This document shows positions 1 to 8,627 of a stretch of DNA of 64,000 nucleotides, in pieces. How positions within the stretch are numbered: position 1 is the stretch's first letter; every line of letters begins with the position of its first letter. The position numbers and the translations under genes were made by a program. The notes under the pieces were generated by a model. The model was not told the DNA's origin and searched no databases. It worked only from the letters and a program-made list of their open reading frames with translations. Origin of the DNA: JAXMAF01 sp046350555 (GTDB lineage Bacteria > Planctomycetota > Phycisphaerae > Phycisphaerales > SM1A02); contig JAXMAF010000005.1 in assembly GCA_046350555.1 (NCBI GenBank), positions 395,722 to 459,721 on the forward strand, in the 5' to 3' direction.

Positions 1-318
1 ACGACGCTCCTGGTGACCGGTCCCGCACAAGGTACGACCCAACTCGACTTCTTTCCGTTCGACACTCCCGGCGTCACCTACGGCCGTCCGGAGCTGTCGA
101 TCGCCGATGGACGCTTCCGCGTCGCCGTCGCCATCGAGATCAACCCCGGAAACTCCCTCGGCAAGCCGCTCGCGGCGGCTGGACTGGTGACGCTCTCCGG
201 GGCCGCGATCGCTGGTTCGAACGATGTTCCCGGTACTTCGGGGCATCCGTCCGGAAGCGGCGCTGCCGCGACCGGCGGAAGCTCCTTCGAATTCTCATTG
301 CCTGTAGCCGTCCGTTAG
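1..318 (+). CDS. 3' end of an unrecognised gene (partial)
   Basis: The reading frame is open from base 1 and stops at TAG 316-318, so the gene begins before the window. About 105 residues are visible. They alternate short hydrophobic and polar stretches (for example FRVAVAIEINPG) and end in a Gly/Ser/Ala/Thr-rich tail, as in many secreted beta-rich proteins. I recognise no family motif. The next gene starts 66 bp downstream on the same strand, so the two may be co-transcribed. Because the N-terminus is missing, export and function cannot be judged. Confidence 0.5.
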   Translation, partial: TTLLVTGPAQGTTQLDFFPFDTPGVTYGRPELSIADGRFRVAVAIEINPGNSLGKPLAAAGLVTLSGAAIAGSNDVPGTSGHPSGSGAAATGGSSFEFSLPVAVR

Positions 319-384
319 CTCGGCGCTCCGGCACCGCGTCGACCCGGCGGCAACGGGTCAGCACACACTCAGGAGTCTGTACTC

Positions 385-1317
385 ATGAACGCCATTCGTC
401 GCTCGCTCACCACCATTGGAATCTCCGCGCTGCTCGTCGGCTTCGCGGCGCCTGCCTTCGCCCAGGGCGTCGGCGCCAGCGCGCCGGCCAAGCCGGCCAC
501 GCCGCCGGGTCGCGAGAATGCGCCAGCGAAGCCGGCGGTCGGCGGCACCTCCGCTCCGGCCCGCCCGTCGCGCGACGGCGCTCCGGGCAGGGACGGCGCT
601 CCCGCTCGCGGTGCGAAGATCGGCGCGGCTGCGCCGGACTTCAATCTCCCCGACACCGCCGGCAAGATGCACAAGCTGTCGGACTACAAGGGCAAGATCG
701 TCGTCCTCCAGTGGATCAACCCGGAGTGCCCGGTCTGCCAGCGCGTCATGACCTCCGGCCTCGGCGCCAAGGCGCAGGCCGACGCGAAGGCCGCCGCCAG
801 CGACGTCGTCTGGCTCTTCATCAACAGCACCGCCGGGATGACGCCGGACACGACCAAGGCGTACCTCGAGAAGAACAAGTCGACGACGCCCGGCCTCATC
901 GACGTCGACGGCTTCGTCGGTCACGCGTATGGCGCCGCCACGACGCCGCACATCTTCGTCATCGACGACAAGGGCATCCTCCGCTACCAGGGCGCGTTCG
1001 ACAGCGACGAGAGCGGCGACCTTGCCAAGAAGGGTGACAAGGTCACCAACTACGCGGTCAACGCCGTGAAGCAGATCAAGGCCGGCGAGACCGTCACCCC
1101 CGATTCGACCAAGTCCTACGGCTGCCGCGTGAAGTACGCGGGCGCCGCTGCCGGCGCTCCGGCCGGTGGCGACAAGGGTCGCGGCACTCCTCCGGCCGGT
1201 GGCCGCGGCGCGACTCCGCCGCCCGCTGGCGGTGGCCGTGGCACGACGCCGCCCCCCGCGGGCGGCGGCACGGGCGGCGGCACGGGCAGTGGCTCGGGCA
1301 GCGGCACCGGCAAGTGA
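385..1317 (+). CDS. Secreted thioredoxin-fold (AhpC/TSA, TlpA-like) protein
   Basis: Protein of 310 residues with a signal peptide (residues 1-26, cleavage after AFA). A Pro/Ala/Gly-rich linker runs to about residue 78, followed by a thioredoxin-fold domain of the AhpC/TSA or redoxin type at about 79-235. The domain opens with GAAAPDFNLPD and carries a CPVC motif (C115, C118) after the strand VVLQWINPE, plus the cis-proline region TTPHIFVID. The last 70 residues are low-complexity Gly/Pro/Thr repeats such as TPPPAGGGRG. It probably acts in the periplasm as a thiol-disulfide or peroxide-linked redox protein; substrate unknown. The start is supported by AGGAG at 371-375. Its end is convergent with dnaN across a strong hairpin terminator. 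Confidence 0.8.
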   Translation: MNAIRRSLTTIGISALLVGFAAPAFAQGVGASAPAKPATPPGRENAPAKPAVGGTSAPARPSRDGAPGRDGAPARGAKIGAAAPDFNLPDTAGKMHKLSDYKGKIVVLQWINPECPVCQRVMTSGLGAKAQADAKAAASDVVWLFINSTAGMTPDTTKAYLEKNKSTTPGLIDVDGFVGHAYGAATTPHIFVIDDKGILRYQGAFDSDESGDLAKKGDKVTNYAVNAVKQIKAGETVTPDSTKSYGCRVKYAGAAAGAPAGGDKGRGTPPAGGRGATPPPAGGGRGTTPPPAGGGTGGGTGSGSGSGTGK

Positions 1318-1356
1318 TCGGTTGACCAGCCTGACCGGTTGTACAAGCAAGTGGCG

Positions 1357-1382
1357 ACAGGCCCGGCGAGAGCCGGGCCTGT
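1357..1382. terminator. Hairpin terminator between convergent genes
   Basis: A perfect 11-bp stem, ACAGGCCCGGC (1357-1367) and GCCGGGCCTGT (1372-1382), encloses a GAGA tetraloop. It lies between the stop of the thioredoxin-fold gene (1317) and the stop of dnaN (1411). The symmetric stem can act in both directions, although the T-rich tail is weak. Confidence 0.75.
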
Positions 1383-1410
1383 TGTCTTCCTGGTCCGGTG
1401 TCGACGGCGG

Positions 1411-2526
1411 CTACGACAGGCTCACCGGCATCACCACGTACGTGAATTCCTGGCCGATTCGGAGGACGCCCGGCTTGTTCGGCGCCTTGAGCTCGATCTG
1501 CACCGAGCTGCCGTCGATCACCTTGAGGGCATCGAGCAGGAACGCCGGATTGAACCCGATCTCGATCGACTCGCCGTGATAGTCCGTCAGGTCGACCTGG
1601 ATCTCCGCCTCGCCCATCTCGGGAGCACGGCTGGAGAGCGTGAGCCGCCCGTCGCCGAACGCCATGCGCACGCCCTTGCTCTCCTCGTTCGTGAGCAGCG
1701 CCGCTCGCCGGACGGCGCTCGTGAACTCGCCGGAGTCGATCGAGACGCGCTTGTCCTGGTCCTTCGGGATCACATCCTCGAAGGGCGGGAAGGCGCCTTC
1801 GACCAGGTTGCTGGTCAGCAGCGCCGCGTCCTCGCCGTCGCCGATCGTGAAGCGGATCTGGCTCGCCTCGATCGCGATGTGCACCGGTGCGTCGGGGTCG
1901 TCGATCAATCGACCGAGCACGTTGAGCGCCTTGGTCGGCACGATGCAGCGCTGATCGCCCTCGCCGGCCGTGCTGCATTCGCCACGGGCCATGGCCAGGC
2001 GACGACCGTCGGTGGCGACAAGCCGCAGCTTGCGCCCCTGTCGGTCGAAGAGGACGCCGTTGATCGCGTACCGGCTGTTCTCGACCGCCGTCGCGAAGAG
2101 CGTGCGCGCGACGAGTCGGCGCAGCGCACCAGCCGGCACCTCCGAGACCGTGGCCTTGGCCGAGGGCTCCGGCATCGCCGGGAAGTCCTTCGCATCCTGG
2201 CCGAAGACCTTGAAGTGGGCGTCGGCGCCGCGAATGTGCACGGCGCCCTTCGCGGCCTCGAGGGTCAGCGTCGAGTCCTCGCTGGCGCGGACGATCTGCA
2301 CCAGCTTGTCCGCGGGAACGAGCACCTCGCCCTCCTGCTTGACGTCGACCTGGGCGACGCCGAGGCGCAGTGAGAGCTCGAGGTCGGTCGCCGCGATCGC
2401 CAGGTGGCCGTTGCGGGCGGTCAGCCGGATGCACTGGAGGATGGGCGAGGGCGTCCGTGCGGCCACGACGCCCTGGGCCATCGTGAGCGCGTCGAGCAAC
2501 GCGGTGCGGTCGCAGACAACTTTCAT
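1411..2526 (-). CDS. dnaN: DNA polymerase III beta sliding clamp
   Basis: The product is the 371-residue ring clamp that tethers DNA polymerase III to DNA. It starts MKVVCDRTALLDAL and ends VMPVSLS, close to the family's usual length and with its typical ends. Typical clamp motifs are present: LQCIRLTA and ATDLELS in domain 1, VATDGRRLA in domain 2, and SRAPEMGEAE and FNPAFLLDAL in domain 3. The ATG at 2524-2526 is chosen because the frame upstream of it translates only the adjacent repeat element. No Shine-Dalgarno sequence is visible. A TACACT box at 2679-2684 on the same strand is the best promoter candidate, with the repeat lying between it and the start. No dnaA or gyrB is adjacent. Confidence 0.95.
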   Translation of the reverse strand: MKVVCDRTALLDALTMAQGVVAARTPSPILQCIRLTARNGHLAIAATDLELSLRLGVAQVDVKQEGEVLVPADKLVQIVRASEDSTLTLEAAKGAVHIRGADAHFKVFGQDAKDFPAMPEPSAKATVSEVPAGALRRLVARTLFATAVENSRYAINGVLFDRQGRKLRLVATDGRRLAMARGECSTAGEGDQRCIVPTKALNVLGRLIDDPDAPVHIAIEASQIRFTIGDGEDAALLTSNLVEGAFPPFEDVIPKDQDKRVSIDSGEFTSAVRRAALLTNEESKGVRMAFGDGRLTLSSRAPEMGEAEIQVDLTDYHGESIEIGFNPAFLLDALKVIDGSSVQIELKAPNKPGVLRIGQEFTYVVMPVSLS

Positions 2527-2558
2527 GTGTGGTCGCTCTGGGTCTACGGGAGTCCGTG

Positions 2559-2664
2559 TGATGCGCGTCCCAGCCGATCCGCGCGCTCCGCCCGACGCCA
2601 TCCCGCATCGAACGGCCACCGCTGGCAAGGGGTCGAACGCATGATGGTCTGCTGGAGTTCGCGT
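2559..2664 (-). repeat. Dispersed hairpin repeat, copy 1 (degenerate)
   Basis: Reverse-oriented copy of the window's repeat family. It begins TGATGCGCGTCCCAGCCGAT and ends with GGGGTCGAACGCATG followed by CTGGAGTTCGCGT. Compared with copies 3 and 7 it is degenerate in the middle. It lies in the 5' leader of dnaN and downstream of rpsI. Confidence 0.7.
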
Positions 2665-2678
2665 CGGCTACGACAGGT

Positions 2679-2684
2679 AGTGTA
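2679..2684 (-). promoter_or_regulatory. Putative -10 box for dnaN
   Basis: Minus-strand TACACT. It matches the TAnnnT boxes found before other starts in this window. Here the repeat copy at 2559-2664 separates it from the dnaN ATG, which would give a leader of roughly 145 nt. No clear -35 box is seen. Confidence 0.3.
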
Positions 2685-2777
2685 ATACGAATCCGGCTCG
2701 GCCATGGCGAGTTGTTCGACGAACGATTGGGCACGAGCGTCCGATCCATGCTTCGAGCCACTCGCGCCGCAAACGAC

Positions 2778-2807
2778 CACCGCCGATCCTCGGACGGATC
2801 GGCGGTG
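2778..2807 (-). terminator. Hairpin terminator after rpsI
   Basis: Read on the minus strand, a perfect 12-bp stem CACCGCCGATCC / GGATCGGCGGTG with a 6-nt loop is followed by GTCGTTT. It lies 45 bp beyond the rpsI stop and fits a terminator for the rplM-rpsI operon. Confidence 0.75.
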
Positions 2808-2851
2808 GGGGGTTTCGGTCGTCGAACGCCCTTGCGGCGAGATGCGTCGGA

Positions 2852-3289
2852 TCAACGCTTCGAGAACTGGAAGCGCCGACGGGCACCGGCCTGGCCGTAC
2901 TTCTTGCGCTCGACCTTCCGCGAATCGCGCGTGAGATAGGCGTTGTCGCGCAGGATCGGCTCGAGGGACGGGTCGTAGTTCTTGATGGCGCGACCGATGC
3001 CGAGCACCACGGCGCCGGCCTGGCCCGTGTATCCGCCGCCATCGGTGTTCACGTCGATGTCCACGCGTCCGCCGAGCGAGGTCTTGTCGAGGATCGTGAG
3101 GATGTCCTTGCGGTCTCGATCCTCGGTGAAGTAGACCTCGAGCGCCTTCCCGTTGATGACGATCTTGCCGCCTCCCGGGCGCATGCGCACGCGGGCGACG
3201 GCGGTCTTGCGTCGGCCCGTGCCGCGCCACCAGCCTTGGGCGTCTGGACCGAGTGCGGCAACGGGGGTGGCGGCGGGGGCTTGGGTCAT
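2852..3289 (-). CDS. rpsI: 30S ribosomal protein S9
   Basis: 145-residue small-subunit protein. The conserved core is GTGRRKTAVARVRMRPGGG, with the C-terminal signature YGQAGARRRFQFSKR, whose basic tail reaches the ribosomal P site. The start MTQAPAATPV (ATG at 3287-3289) leaves a short Ala/Pro-rich N-terminal extension before the conserved core, common in GC-rich genomes. It lies 43 bp after rplM on the same strand, the widely conserved L13-S9 operon. A strong hairpin follows its stop. Confidence 0.95.
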   Translation of the reverse strand: MTQAPAATPVAALGPDAQGWWRGTGRRKTAVARVRMRPGGGKIVINGKALEVYFTEDRDRKDILTILDKTSLGGRVDIDVNTDGGGYTGQAGAVVLGIGRAIKNYDPSLEPILRDNAYLTRDSRKVERKKYGQAGARRRFQFSKR

Positions 3290-3332
3290 GAGGATCGGAT
3301 CTGGAGGCGTCGGCGAGCGGTCTTCGGTTCGG

Positions 3333-3773
3333 TCACGCGTTGACTTCGAGCGGCTTGGGCTGCTGCGCCTGATGCGGGTGACCATCGCCGGCGTAGACGA
3401 AGAGGTTTCCGTACATCTTCCGGCCGAGGCGGCCCTTGGGAAGCATGCGGCGGATGGCATCCTCGATCAGTCGCTCCGGGTGCGTCTCCTGCACGGTGCG
3501 GTAGGTCTGGACGCGAAGTCCGCTCGGATGGCCGCTCCACCGGCGCCGCGTCTTCAGGTCGAGCTTCTTGCCCGTCAACACGACCTTGTCGGCGTTGGTG
3601 ACGATCACCGCCTCGCCCGTGTTCACATGGGGCGTGTATTCCGGACGATGCTTGCCCATCAGCACCTGGGCCACGTCGGCGGCCAGGCGGCCAAGGACCT
3701 TGCCTTGGGCATCCACGTGGCGCCACGTGGTCTTGGTCTCTTCGGCACGCATGAGCGTCGTCTGGCGAGGCAT
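3333..3773 (-). CDS. rplM: 50S ribosomal protein L13
   Basis: 146-residue large-subunit protein needed early in 50S assembly. Recognisable L13 motifs are WRHVDAQGKVLGRLAADVA, GKHRPEYTPHVNTGE, VVLTGKKLD, HPERLIEDAIRRMLPKGRLG and LFVYAGDGHPHQAQQP. Length and ends are normal. It is first in the rplM-rpsI operon and divergent from the CPBP protease gene. The start is ATG at 3771-3773. Confidence 0.95.
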   Translation of the reverse strand: MPRQTTLMRAEETKTTWRHVDAQGKVLGRLAADVAQVLMGKHRPEYTPHVNTGEAVIVTNADKVVLTGKKLDLKTRRRWSGHPSGLRVQTYRTVQETHPERLIEDAIRRMLPKGRLGRKMYGNLFVYAGDGHPHQAQQPKPLEVNA

Positions 3774-3988
3774 GGCAGGAGGTTTCCAGGAGTGGCCGAC
3801 CGACTCGATCCGGGCTGGTTCGCCGGACCGCAGTTCGCGACCGGTTGTCGTCGCTGGCGTGTGACCCGCCAGCCGGCCGCGTCGCGACGGGCGAAGCGCA
3901 GCCGGAGACGATTCCGTCCGCGCAGAAGCGAATCGCAGAGGATACCGGGCCCCTTGCCGATGTCAAGGTTGTCGCCTCGGGCTGGATG

Positions 3989-3994
3989 TACGAT
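3989..3994 (+). promoter_or_regulatory. -10 box, leaderless start of the CPBP gene
   Basis: TACGAT, first base 12 nt before the GTG at 4001. This is the spacing expected if transcription starts at the start codon itself. No convincing -35 box and no Shine-Dalgarno sequence are present. Confidence 0.45.
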
Positions 3995-4000
3995 GGCGGC

Positions 4001-5596
4001 GTGACCCCCCATCCCGAGGCGAACCCATCCTTGAGTCCCGAGCCCATGGGCGTTCCGGCGGAGCGTCGATCCTCGAGATTCGATCGTCCGCTCGCCGTGC
4101 TGGCGTGGCTCGTGATCGTGGCCACCTTCCTCGTGTTCGTCCGCGCCCAGAACGAGCGACGGGAGGAGCGGATGGAAGGCGGCGGCGCGGGGTTGCGGAT
4201 TGCCGAGCTCCAGGCGAAGTACATGGTCGGAGCGGCCAACATGACCGGATCGGGCCCGGCTGCGCCCGGCGATGCCCAACCGCGCGATGCGGCGGCCGCG
4301 CAGCAACTGGTCGATGCCGCCGGGATGATCAATGCGGGCTCGGTCGAGCAGCGGCTGCGGTACGTGGTCGTCGTCGGCGAGCTGGGTGGTCCGCGGCGGA
4401 TGCTCGAGGCGGCCGCGCGGCTGCGCGCCGAGCTGCCCGGCGACGCGGGTGGCGAGTCGCCGCGACCCGCCGCCGGCACCGCGGCGACGCTCGATGCGCT
4501 CGAGCGAGTCGCGGCGACGCGGGCCCTGCGCGAGGCGTCCGAGCCCCCGACGGACGCTGGAATCTCGGCGACGTCCGCGTCACCGGCCACGTCGACCGCG
4601 ACCGGGCCTGTGGTCTCGTCCGCCGACGCGGCGCTCCTGCGCAAGAACCTCGGCTGGTTCGGGGAGTTGGCGCTCGTTCCGGCGGCTTCCGGCGAGAGCG
4701 CGGAGCGCAGCGCCGTGCTGGCGCCGGCCAAGCGGCTGGTCGTCGGCGCGATCACGCTGCTCGTCGTCGCGGGCATTGCGGCGACGGCGGGATTCGCCGG
4801 CCTCATCGTCCTGCTGGTGCTGGCGCTGCTCGGGACGGTCCGCCCCCGGTTTCGAAGCGGCGCCGCGCGGGCGAGCGTCTATGCCGAGACATTCGCGGTC
4901 TGGTTCCTCCTCTTCCTCGGGTTCGCCGCGACCGTTGGACGCCTCGCGGCGCTGGGGCCGATGGGTTCGAGCATCGTCGCGATGCTCGGCAGTCTCGCGG
5001 CGCTCGGCTGGCCCGTGCTCCGCGGCATCCCCTTCGCCGACGTGCGGCGCGATATCGGCCTGCACACCGGACGCGGCGTGCTGCGCGAGGCGCTCGCCGG
5101 CGTCGCGGCCTACGCGATGACGCTGCCGCTGCTGGGCATCGGGATCCTGCTCATGTTCGCGCTCATGTGGCTGGGCAAGCGCCTTGGCGGCGCCGGGTCG
5201 GAGAGCCCCTTCTCGCCGAGCGACGCGCCGTCGCATCCGTTGATCGAGTTCATCGCCGGCAACGGCCCCACGGGCATGTTCATGGCCGCGCTGCTGGCGT
5301 GCGTCGTGGCGCCGCTCGTCGAGGAGACGATGTTCCGCGGCGTCCTCTACCGGCACCTGCGCGACGCCACGCGACGACTCGGCCAGTGGCCGAGCATCGT
5401 GATCGCCGCCCTCGTCGCGGCGTTCATCTTCGCGGCGATCCATCCGCAGGGATGGGTGACGGTCCCGGCGCTGATGTCCCTCGCCTGCGGCTTCACGCTG
5501 GCCCGCGAGTCCCGCGACTCGCTGATTCCCGGCATGGTCGCGCACGGGGTCAACAACGGCGCCATCGTGGGCCTGCTGGTCCTCGCGTTCGCGTGA
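4001..5596 (+). CDS. CPBP-family intramembrane metalloprotease (Abi/CAAX-like)
   Basis: 531-residue membrane protein. One TM segment near residues 31-48 is followed by a long Ala/Arg-rich extramembrane region. A multi-pass C-terminal half carries the CPBP (CAAX protease and bacteriocin-processing) motifs: EETMFRGVLYRHL (EExxxR), an AAIHPQGW helix and the final HGVNNG. These residues form the intramembrane catalytic site in the family. Substrates cannot be inferred. The start GTG 4001 is chosen because TACGAT lies at leaderless spacing; ATG 3986 in the same frame is possible but overlaps that box. Its 3' end faces the SnoaL gene across repeat copy 2. Confidence 0.85.
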   Translation: MTPHPEANPSLSPEPMGVPAERRSSRFDRPLAVLAWLVIVATFLVFVRAQNERREERMEGGGAGLRIAELQAKYMVGAANMTGSGPAAPGDAQPRDAAAAQQLVDAAGMINAGSVEQRLRYVVVVGELGGPRRMLEAAARLRAELPGDAGGESPRPAAGTAATLDALERVAATRALREASEPPTDAGISATSASPATSTATGPVVSSADAALLRKNLGWFGELALVPAASGESAERSAVLAPAKRLVVGAITLLVVAGIAATAGFAGLIVLLVLALLGTVRPRFRSGAARASVYAETFAVWFLLFLGFAATVGRLAALGPMGSSIVAMLGSLAALGWPVLRGIPFADVRRDIGLHTGRGVLREALAGVAAYAMTLPLLGIGILLMFALMWLGKRLGGAGSESPFSPSDAPSHPLIEFIAGNGPTGMFMAALLACVVAPLVEETMFRGVLYRHLRDATRRLGQWPSIVIAALVAAFIFAAIHPQGWVTVPALMSLACGFTLARESRDSLIPGMVAHGVNNGAIVGLLVLAFA

Positions 5597-5631
5597 GCGA
5601 CGCGACGCGAGCGTCGAATGGGACGCAGCTC

Positions 5632-5738
5632 ACACGGATTCCAGTCGACCTGCGTGCGTTCGACCCCCTGGCCCACAGGTGCGTCTCGCGACGGAACTGG
5701 GTTGGGCGGAGCGCGGGCGTCAACTGGGACGCCTCCTA
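5632..5738 (+). repeat. Dispersed hairpin repeat, copy 2
   Basis: Forward copy: it starts ACACGGATTCCAGTCGACC and ends GTCAACTGGGACGCCTCCTA. It fills the spacer between two convergent genes, and its last bases include the TAG stop codon of the minus-strand SnoaL-like gene (5736-5738). Confidence 0.9.
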
Positions 5739-6374
5739 CCCCTGCGCGTACATGTACTCCTCGCGCACGATCTCGCCGTCCTCGACGGTGTAGACGCCCA
5801 CCTCGACCGCGTCGACGCGCTCGCCGCCGGCGGGTGTGAACGACATCGAGTAGCGCACGCTGAACACGGTGGCGCCGACGAAGGGGCCCTCGGCCGAGAG
5901 CGCATGCGTCTCGTGGTTGGCCTCCCACCACGCCCACTTCTCCTCGATGCCCTTCATGCCCTTCCACCACATGCCGTCGCCTTCGATGGAGAGGATCTCG
6001 TCCGCGTACCACTTGCGCACCGCCTCCGCGGAGCGGCCCACGTTTACGAGCATCACCAGATCGCGGCCGATCTCGGCGGCGCTCGGTCCGCCCCCCGTGG
6101 AGATCTTCCTTGGCGGCGCGGCCGCCTCGCGCTGGACCGCGGCCGACGCCTTCGAACGCGGCGGGGCGGAGCTGCCTCCGGATTTGGTCGCGACGGCGCC
6201 GCGTCGCGCACCCTTCCTCGCCGGCGCTGCGGCCGCTGCGCTGGCCCGCTTCGCGCGGGCCGCCCTCGACGTGGCGCGCCGGGCCGCCGCGCCCTTGCCG
6301 GTGGCGGTCCGCGTCGCCGCGCGCTTCGCCGTCTTCGCCTTATTCGTCGCTTTCGTCTTCGGCTGCTTGGCCAT
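5736..6374 (-). CDS. SnoaL/NTF2-like protein with a basic histone-H1-like N-terminal tail
   Basis: 212 residues. Residues 1-90 are almost entirely Lys, Arg, Ala, Thr and Ser (for example KTKATNKAKTAKRAATRTAT), resembling histone H1 or AlgP-type tails that bind DNA. From about residue 100 the sequence becomes an NTF2/SnoaL-like fold: KWYADEILSIEGDGMWWKGM, the helix IEEKWAWWEANHETH, then paired strands ending DGEIVREEYMYAQG. Such domains bind small hydrophobic ligands or serve as dimer scaffolds. The start is ATG at 6372-6374, with AGGA 10 nt upstream. Function is unknown; a nucleoid-associated or ligand-responsive role is only inference. Confidence 0.75.
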   Translation of the reverse strand: MAKQPKTKATNKAKTAKRAATRTATGKGAAARRATSRAARAKRASAAAAAPARKGARRGAVATKSGGSSAPPRSKASAAVQREAAAPPRKISTGGGPSAAEIGRDLVMLVNVGRSAEAVRKWYADEILSIEGDGMWWKGMKGIEEKWAWWEANHETHALSAEGPFVGATVFSVRYSMSFTPAGGERVDAVEVGVYTVEDGEIVREEYMYAQG

Positions 6375-6554
6375 TGGCGGATTCCTGCTCGTTGAGGGGT
6401 GCGTGGCTGCATGGTAACGGCGTGATCGCGCGCTGCGCGAGCGACCAACGGAATCCCCGGGGACGAACGGGCAAAGAGTGCCCCGACTGGACCGCGCGGG
6501 CGTTGCACGCCAACATGCGGCGAATCCCCGCCCTCGTTGCGCGGAGACCGACGC

Positions 6555-8624
6555 ATGAACAAGCCTCCATTTCTCAAGAGCATCGCCGGCCGCCTGCTGC
6601 TGCTGGGGGTCGTTCCCGCGATGCTCGCCATCGCGGCGGTCATTGTCCTCGGCACGCTCGACTCCTATGAGCAGCTTCTCTCGGCCGAACAGGAGACGCT
6701 GCGCGCCCAGGCCGACGGAGCGGCGCGCGAGATGGACATTCGCAACGACCGCTGGAACAGCGTCGTCCAGGTGATGGCGGCGGCGCAGACGAACGGCCTC
6801 TTCGGACAGCGGGCCCAGTCCAGTGGCTTCGTCCGCGAGGTCGCGGAGATGTTCACGCTTCGCCAGGCCCTGCCGCAGATCATCGGCGCGTATGTGCTCT
6901 ACGAGCCCGACGCCGACGGCAACGACGCGAAGGCGGCGAAGTCCACCGATGCTCCGCGCGACGCGATGGACGCGAACGGGCGTTTCCTCGCGCACTGGCA
7001 TTTCGACGATGCCAAGGCGCTGCGAAGCAGGCCGGCGACGGGCATGGAATCGATGGACTACTACCTCGGGCCGAAGGCCGACTTCGGCCGAACCGGGAAG
7101 CCCGGCCCGTACATGACCGAGCCTTGGGTGTCCGAGGGCGTCGCGAGGATCTCGCACCTCCATCCGATCGTCGTCGGCGGCCGCTTCGCCGGCGTGGTCG
7201 GCGTCGATCGCGCGCTGCTCACGATCGAGGCGACCCTCGCGGACATCAAGGAGCGATTCGGCGTCGACGTCTTCCTGCTCAGCCGCGCCGAGAGCTTCAT
7301 CGCGGCGACGACCGATCATGCCGCCAGCGGCGCCGAGCGGCATGCGACGAGCCTCAAGGACAGGCGACTCGCCGAGACGCCATTCGCCCCGCTCGGCGCG
7401 ATCTGGCACGGCGCCGGGGACCGGGTCGTGGTCGCCGACGATCCCCAGCTCGGCGAGCCCTGTTTCTTTGCCGTCGCGGAGATGCCGGTCGGCGGCTGGA
7501 CGCTGGTGATCCGCGAGACGAAGGCGGAGGTGATGGCGCCGGCGAACCGCTCGCTGCGGCGCAACATCCTGCTCGGGCTGCTGGGCATGGTGGTCGTCGG
7601 CGGGCTCATGTTCCTCGCCTCGCGCACCTTCGCGCGGCGCGTGCAGGTGGCCGTGGAGACGGCGGACCTCATCGCCCGGGGCGACCTCACGCGCGACGTC
7701 GAGCGAAGCACGAGCGCCGACGAGACGGGCCTCCTGCTGGGGGCGATGGGAACGATGAGCGGCAACCTCAACGGGCTCGCCGGCAGCGTCCGGCGCGCGA
7801 GCATCCAGCTCAACTCCACGGCGACCGAGATGACGGCCACCGCGAAGCAGCAGGAGGCCGCGGCGAGCCGCTTCGGCGCCGCCAGCAGCGAGATCGCCGC
7901 GGCGGTGAAGGAGATCTCGGCGACGAGCCAGGACCTGGTGCGCACCATGGACGGCGTGAACACCGCCGCGGGCGAGACCGCGGCGCTCGCCACCAGCGGG
8001 CGCGCCGGGCTTCAGGGCATGGAGGCGGTCATGGGCGACCTGGTGCGCGCCACCGCGTCGATCGCGGAGAAGCTCGCGGCGATCAACGAGCGGTCGCAGA
8101 AGATCACGACCGTCGTGACCACCATCACGCGCGTCGCCGACCAGACCAACATCCTCTCCATCAACGCCGCGATCGAGGCGGAGAAGGCGGGCGAATACGG
8201 CGGCGGCTTCCTGGTGATTGCCCGCGAGATCCGGCGGCTCGCCGACCAGACCGCCGCGGCCACGCTCGACATCGAGCAGATGGTGAAGCAGATGCAGTCG
8301 GCGGTCGGCGCCGGCGTCATGGAGATGGACCGCTTCGGCGACCAGGTCCGGCGCGGCGAACACGACGTCGCCACGATCGGCTCGCAGCTCGGCGAGATCA
8401 TCGAACGGGTCAACGCGAGCACCGACAGCTTCCGGCAGGTGAGCGAATCGATGCAGAGCCAGTCCGAAGGCGCGCAGCAGATCAGCGACGCGATGGTGCA
8501 GCTCAGCGGCACGGCGAGCCAGACGATGCAGTCGATCCACGAGTTCGGCCGCGCGGCCGAGGATCTCCAGTCCGCGATCGGCTCGCTGCGCGAAGCGGTG
8601 AGCCAGTTCAAGGTGAAGGACTGA
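6555..8624 (+). CDS. Methyl-accepting chemotaxis protein (WspA-like sensor)
   Basis: 689-residue receptor heading the chemosensory operon. TM1 is at about residues 11-34, then a large periplasmic sensing region of Cache type to about 335, TM2 at about 337-356 (NILLGLLGMVVVGGLMFL), a HAMP linker to about 410, and a cytoplasmic coiled coil. The signalling tip includes VADQTNILSINAAIEAEKAG and FLVIAREIRRLADQT. It would form arrays with the two CheW proteins and CheA encoded downstream, and be methylated by CheR and demethylated by CheB. ATG 6555 is preferred to TTG 6537 because GGAGA lies 9-13 nt before it. The next gene begins 3 bp after its stop. Confidence 0.92.
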   Translation: MNKPPFLKSIAGRLLLLGVVPAMLAIAAVIVLGTLDSYEQLLSAEQETLRAQADGAAREMDIRNDRWNSVVQVMAAAQTNGLFGQRAQSSGFVREVAEMFTLRQALPQIIGAYVLYEPDADGNDAKAAKSTDAPRDAMDANGRFLAHWHFDDAKALRSRPATGMESMDYYLGPKADFGRTGKPGPYMTEPWVSEGVARISHLHPIVVGGRFAGVVGVDRALLTIEATLADIKERFGVDVFLLSRAESFIAATTDHAASGAERHATSLKDRRLAETPFAPLGAIWHGAGDRVVVADDPQLGEPCFFAVAEMPVGGWTLVIRETKAEVMAPANRSLRRNILLGLLGMVVVGGLMFLASRTFARRVQVAVETADLIARGDLTRDVERSTSADETGLLLGAMGTMSGNLNGLAGSVRRASIQLNSTATEMTATAKQQEAAASRFGAASSEIAAAVKEISATSQDLVRTMDGVNTAAGETAALATSGRAGLQGMEAVMGDLVRATASIAEKLAAINERSQKITTVVTTITRVADQTNILSINAAIEAEKAGEYGGGFLVIAREIRRLADQTAAATLDIEQMVKQMQSAVGAGVMEMDRFGDQVRRGEHDVATIGSQLGEIIERVNASTDSFRQVSESMQSQSEGAQQISDAMVQLSGTASQTMQSIHEFGRAAEDLQSAIGSLREAVSQFKVKD

Positions 8625-8627
8625 TCG

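Noticed and set aside
2527..2628. N-terminal extension of DnaN beyond MKVVCDRT
   Set aside because: The extra residues are a translation of repeat copy 1, and the clamp normally begins at MKV-like residues.
1411..2700. Chromosomal origin near dnaN
   Set aside because: There is no dnaA neighbour, no AT-rich unwinding region and no cluster of DnaA boxes.
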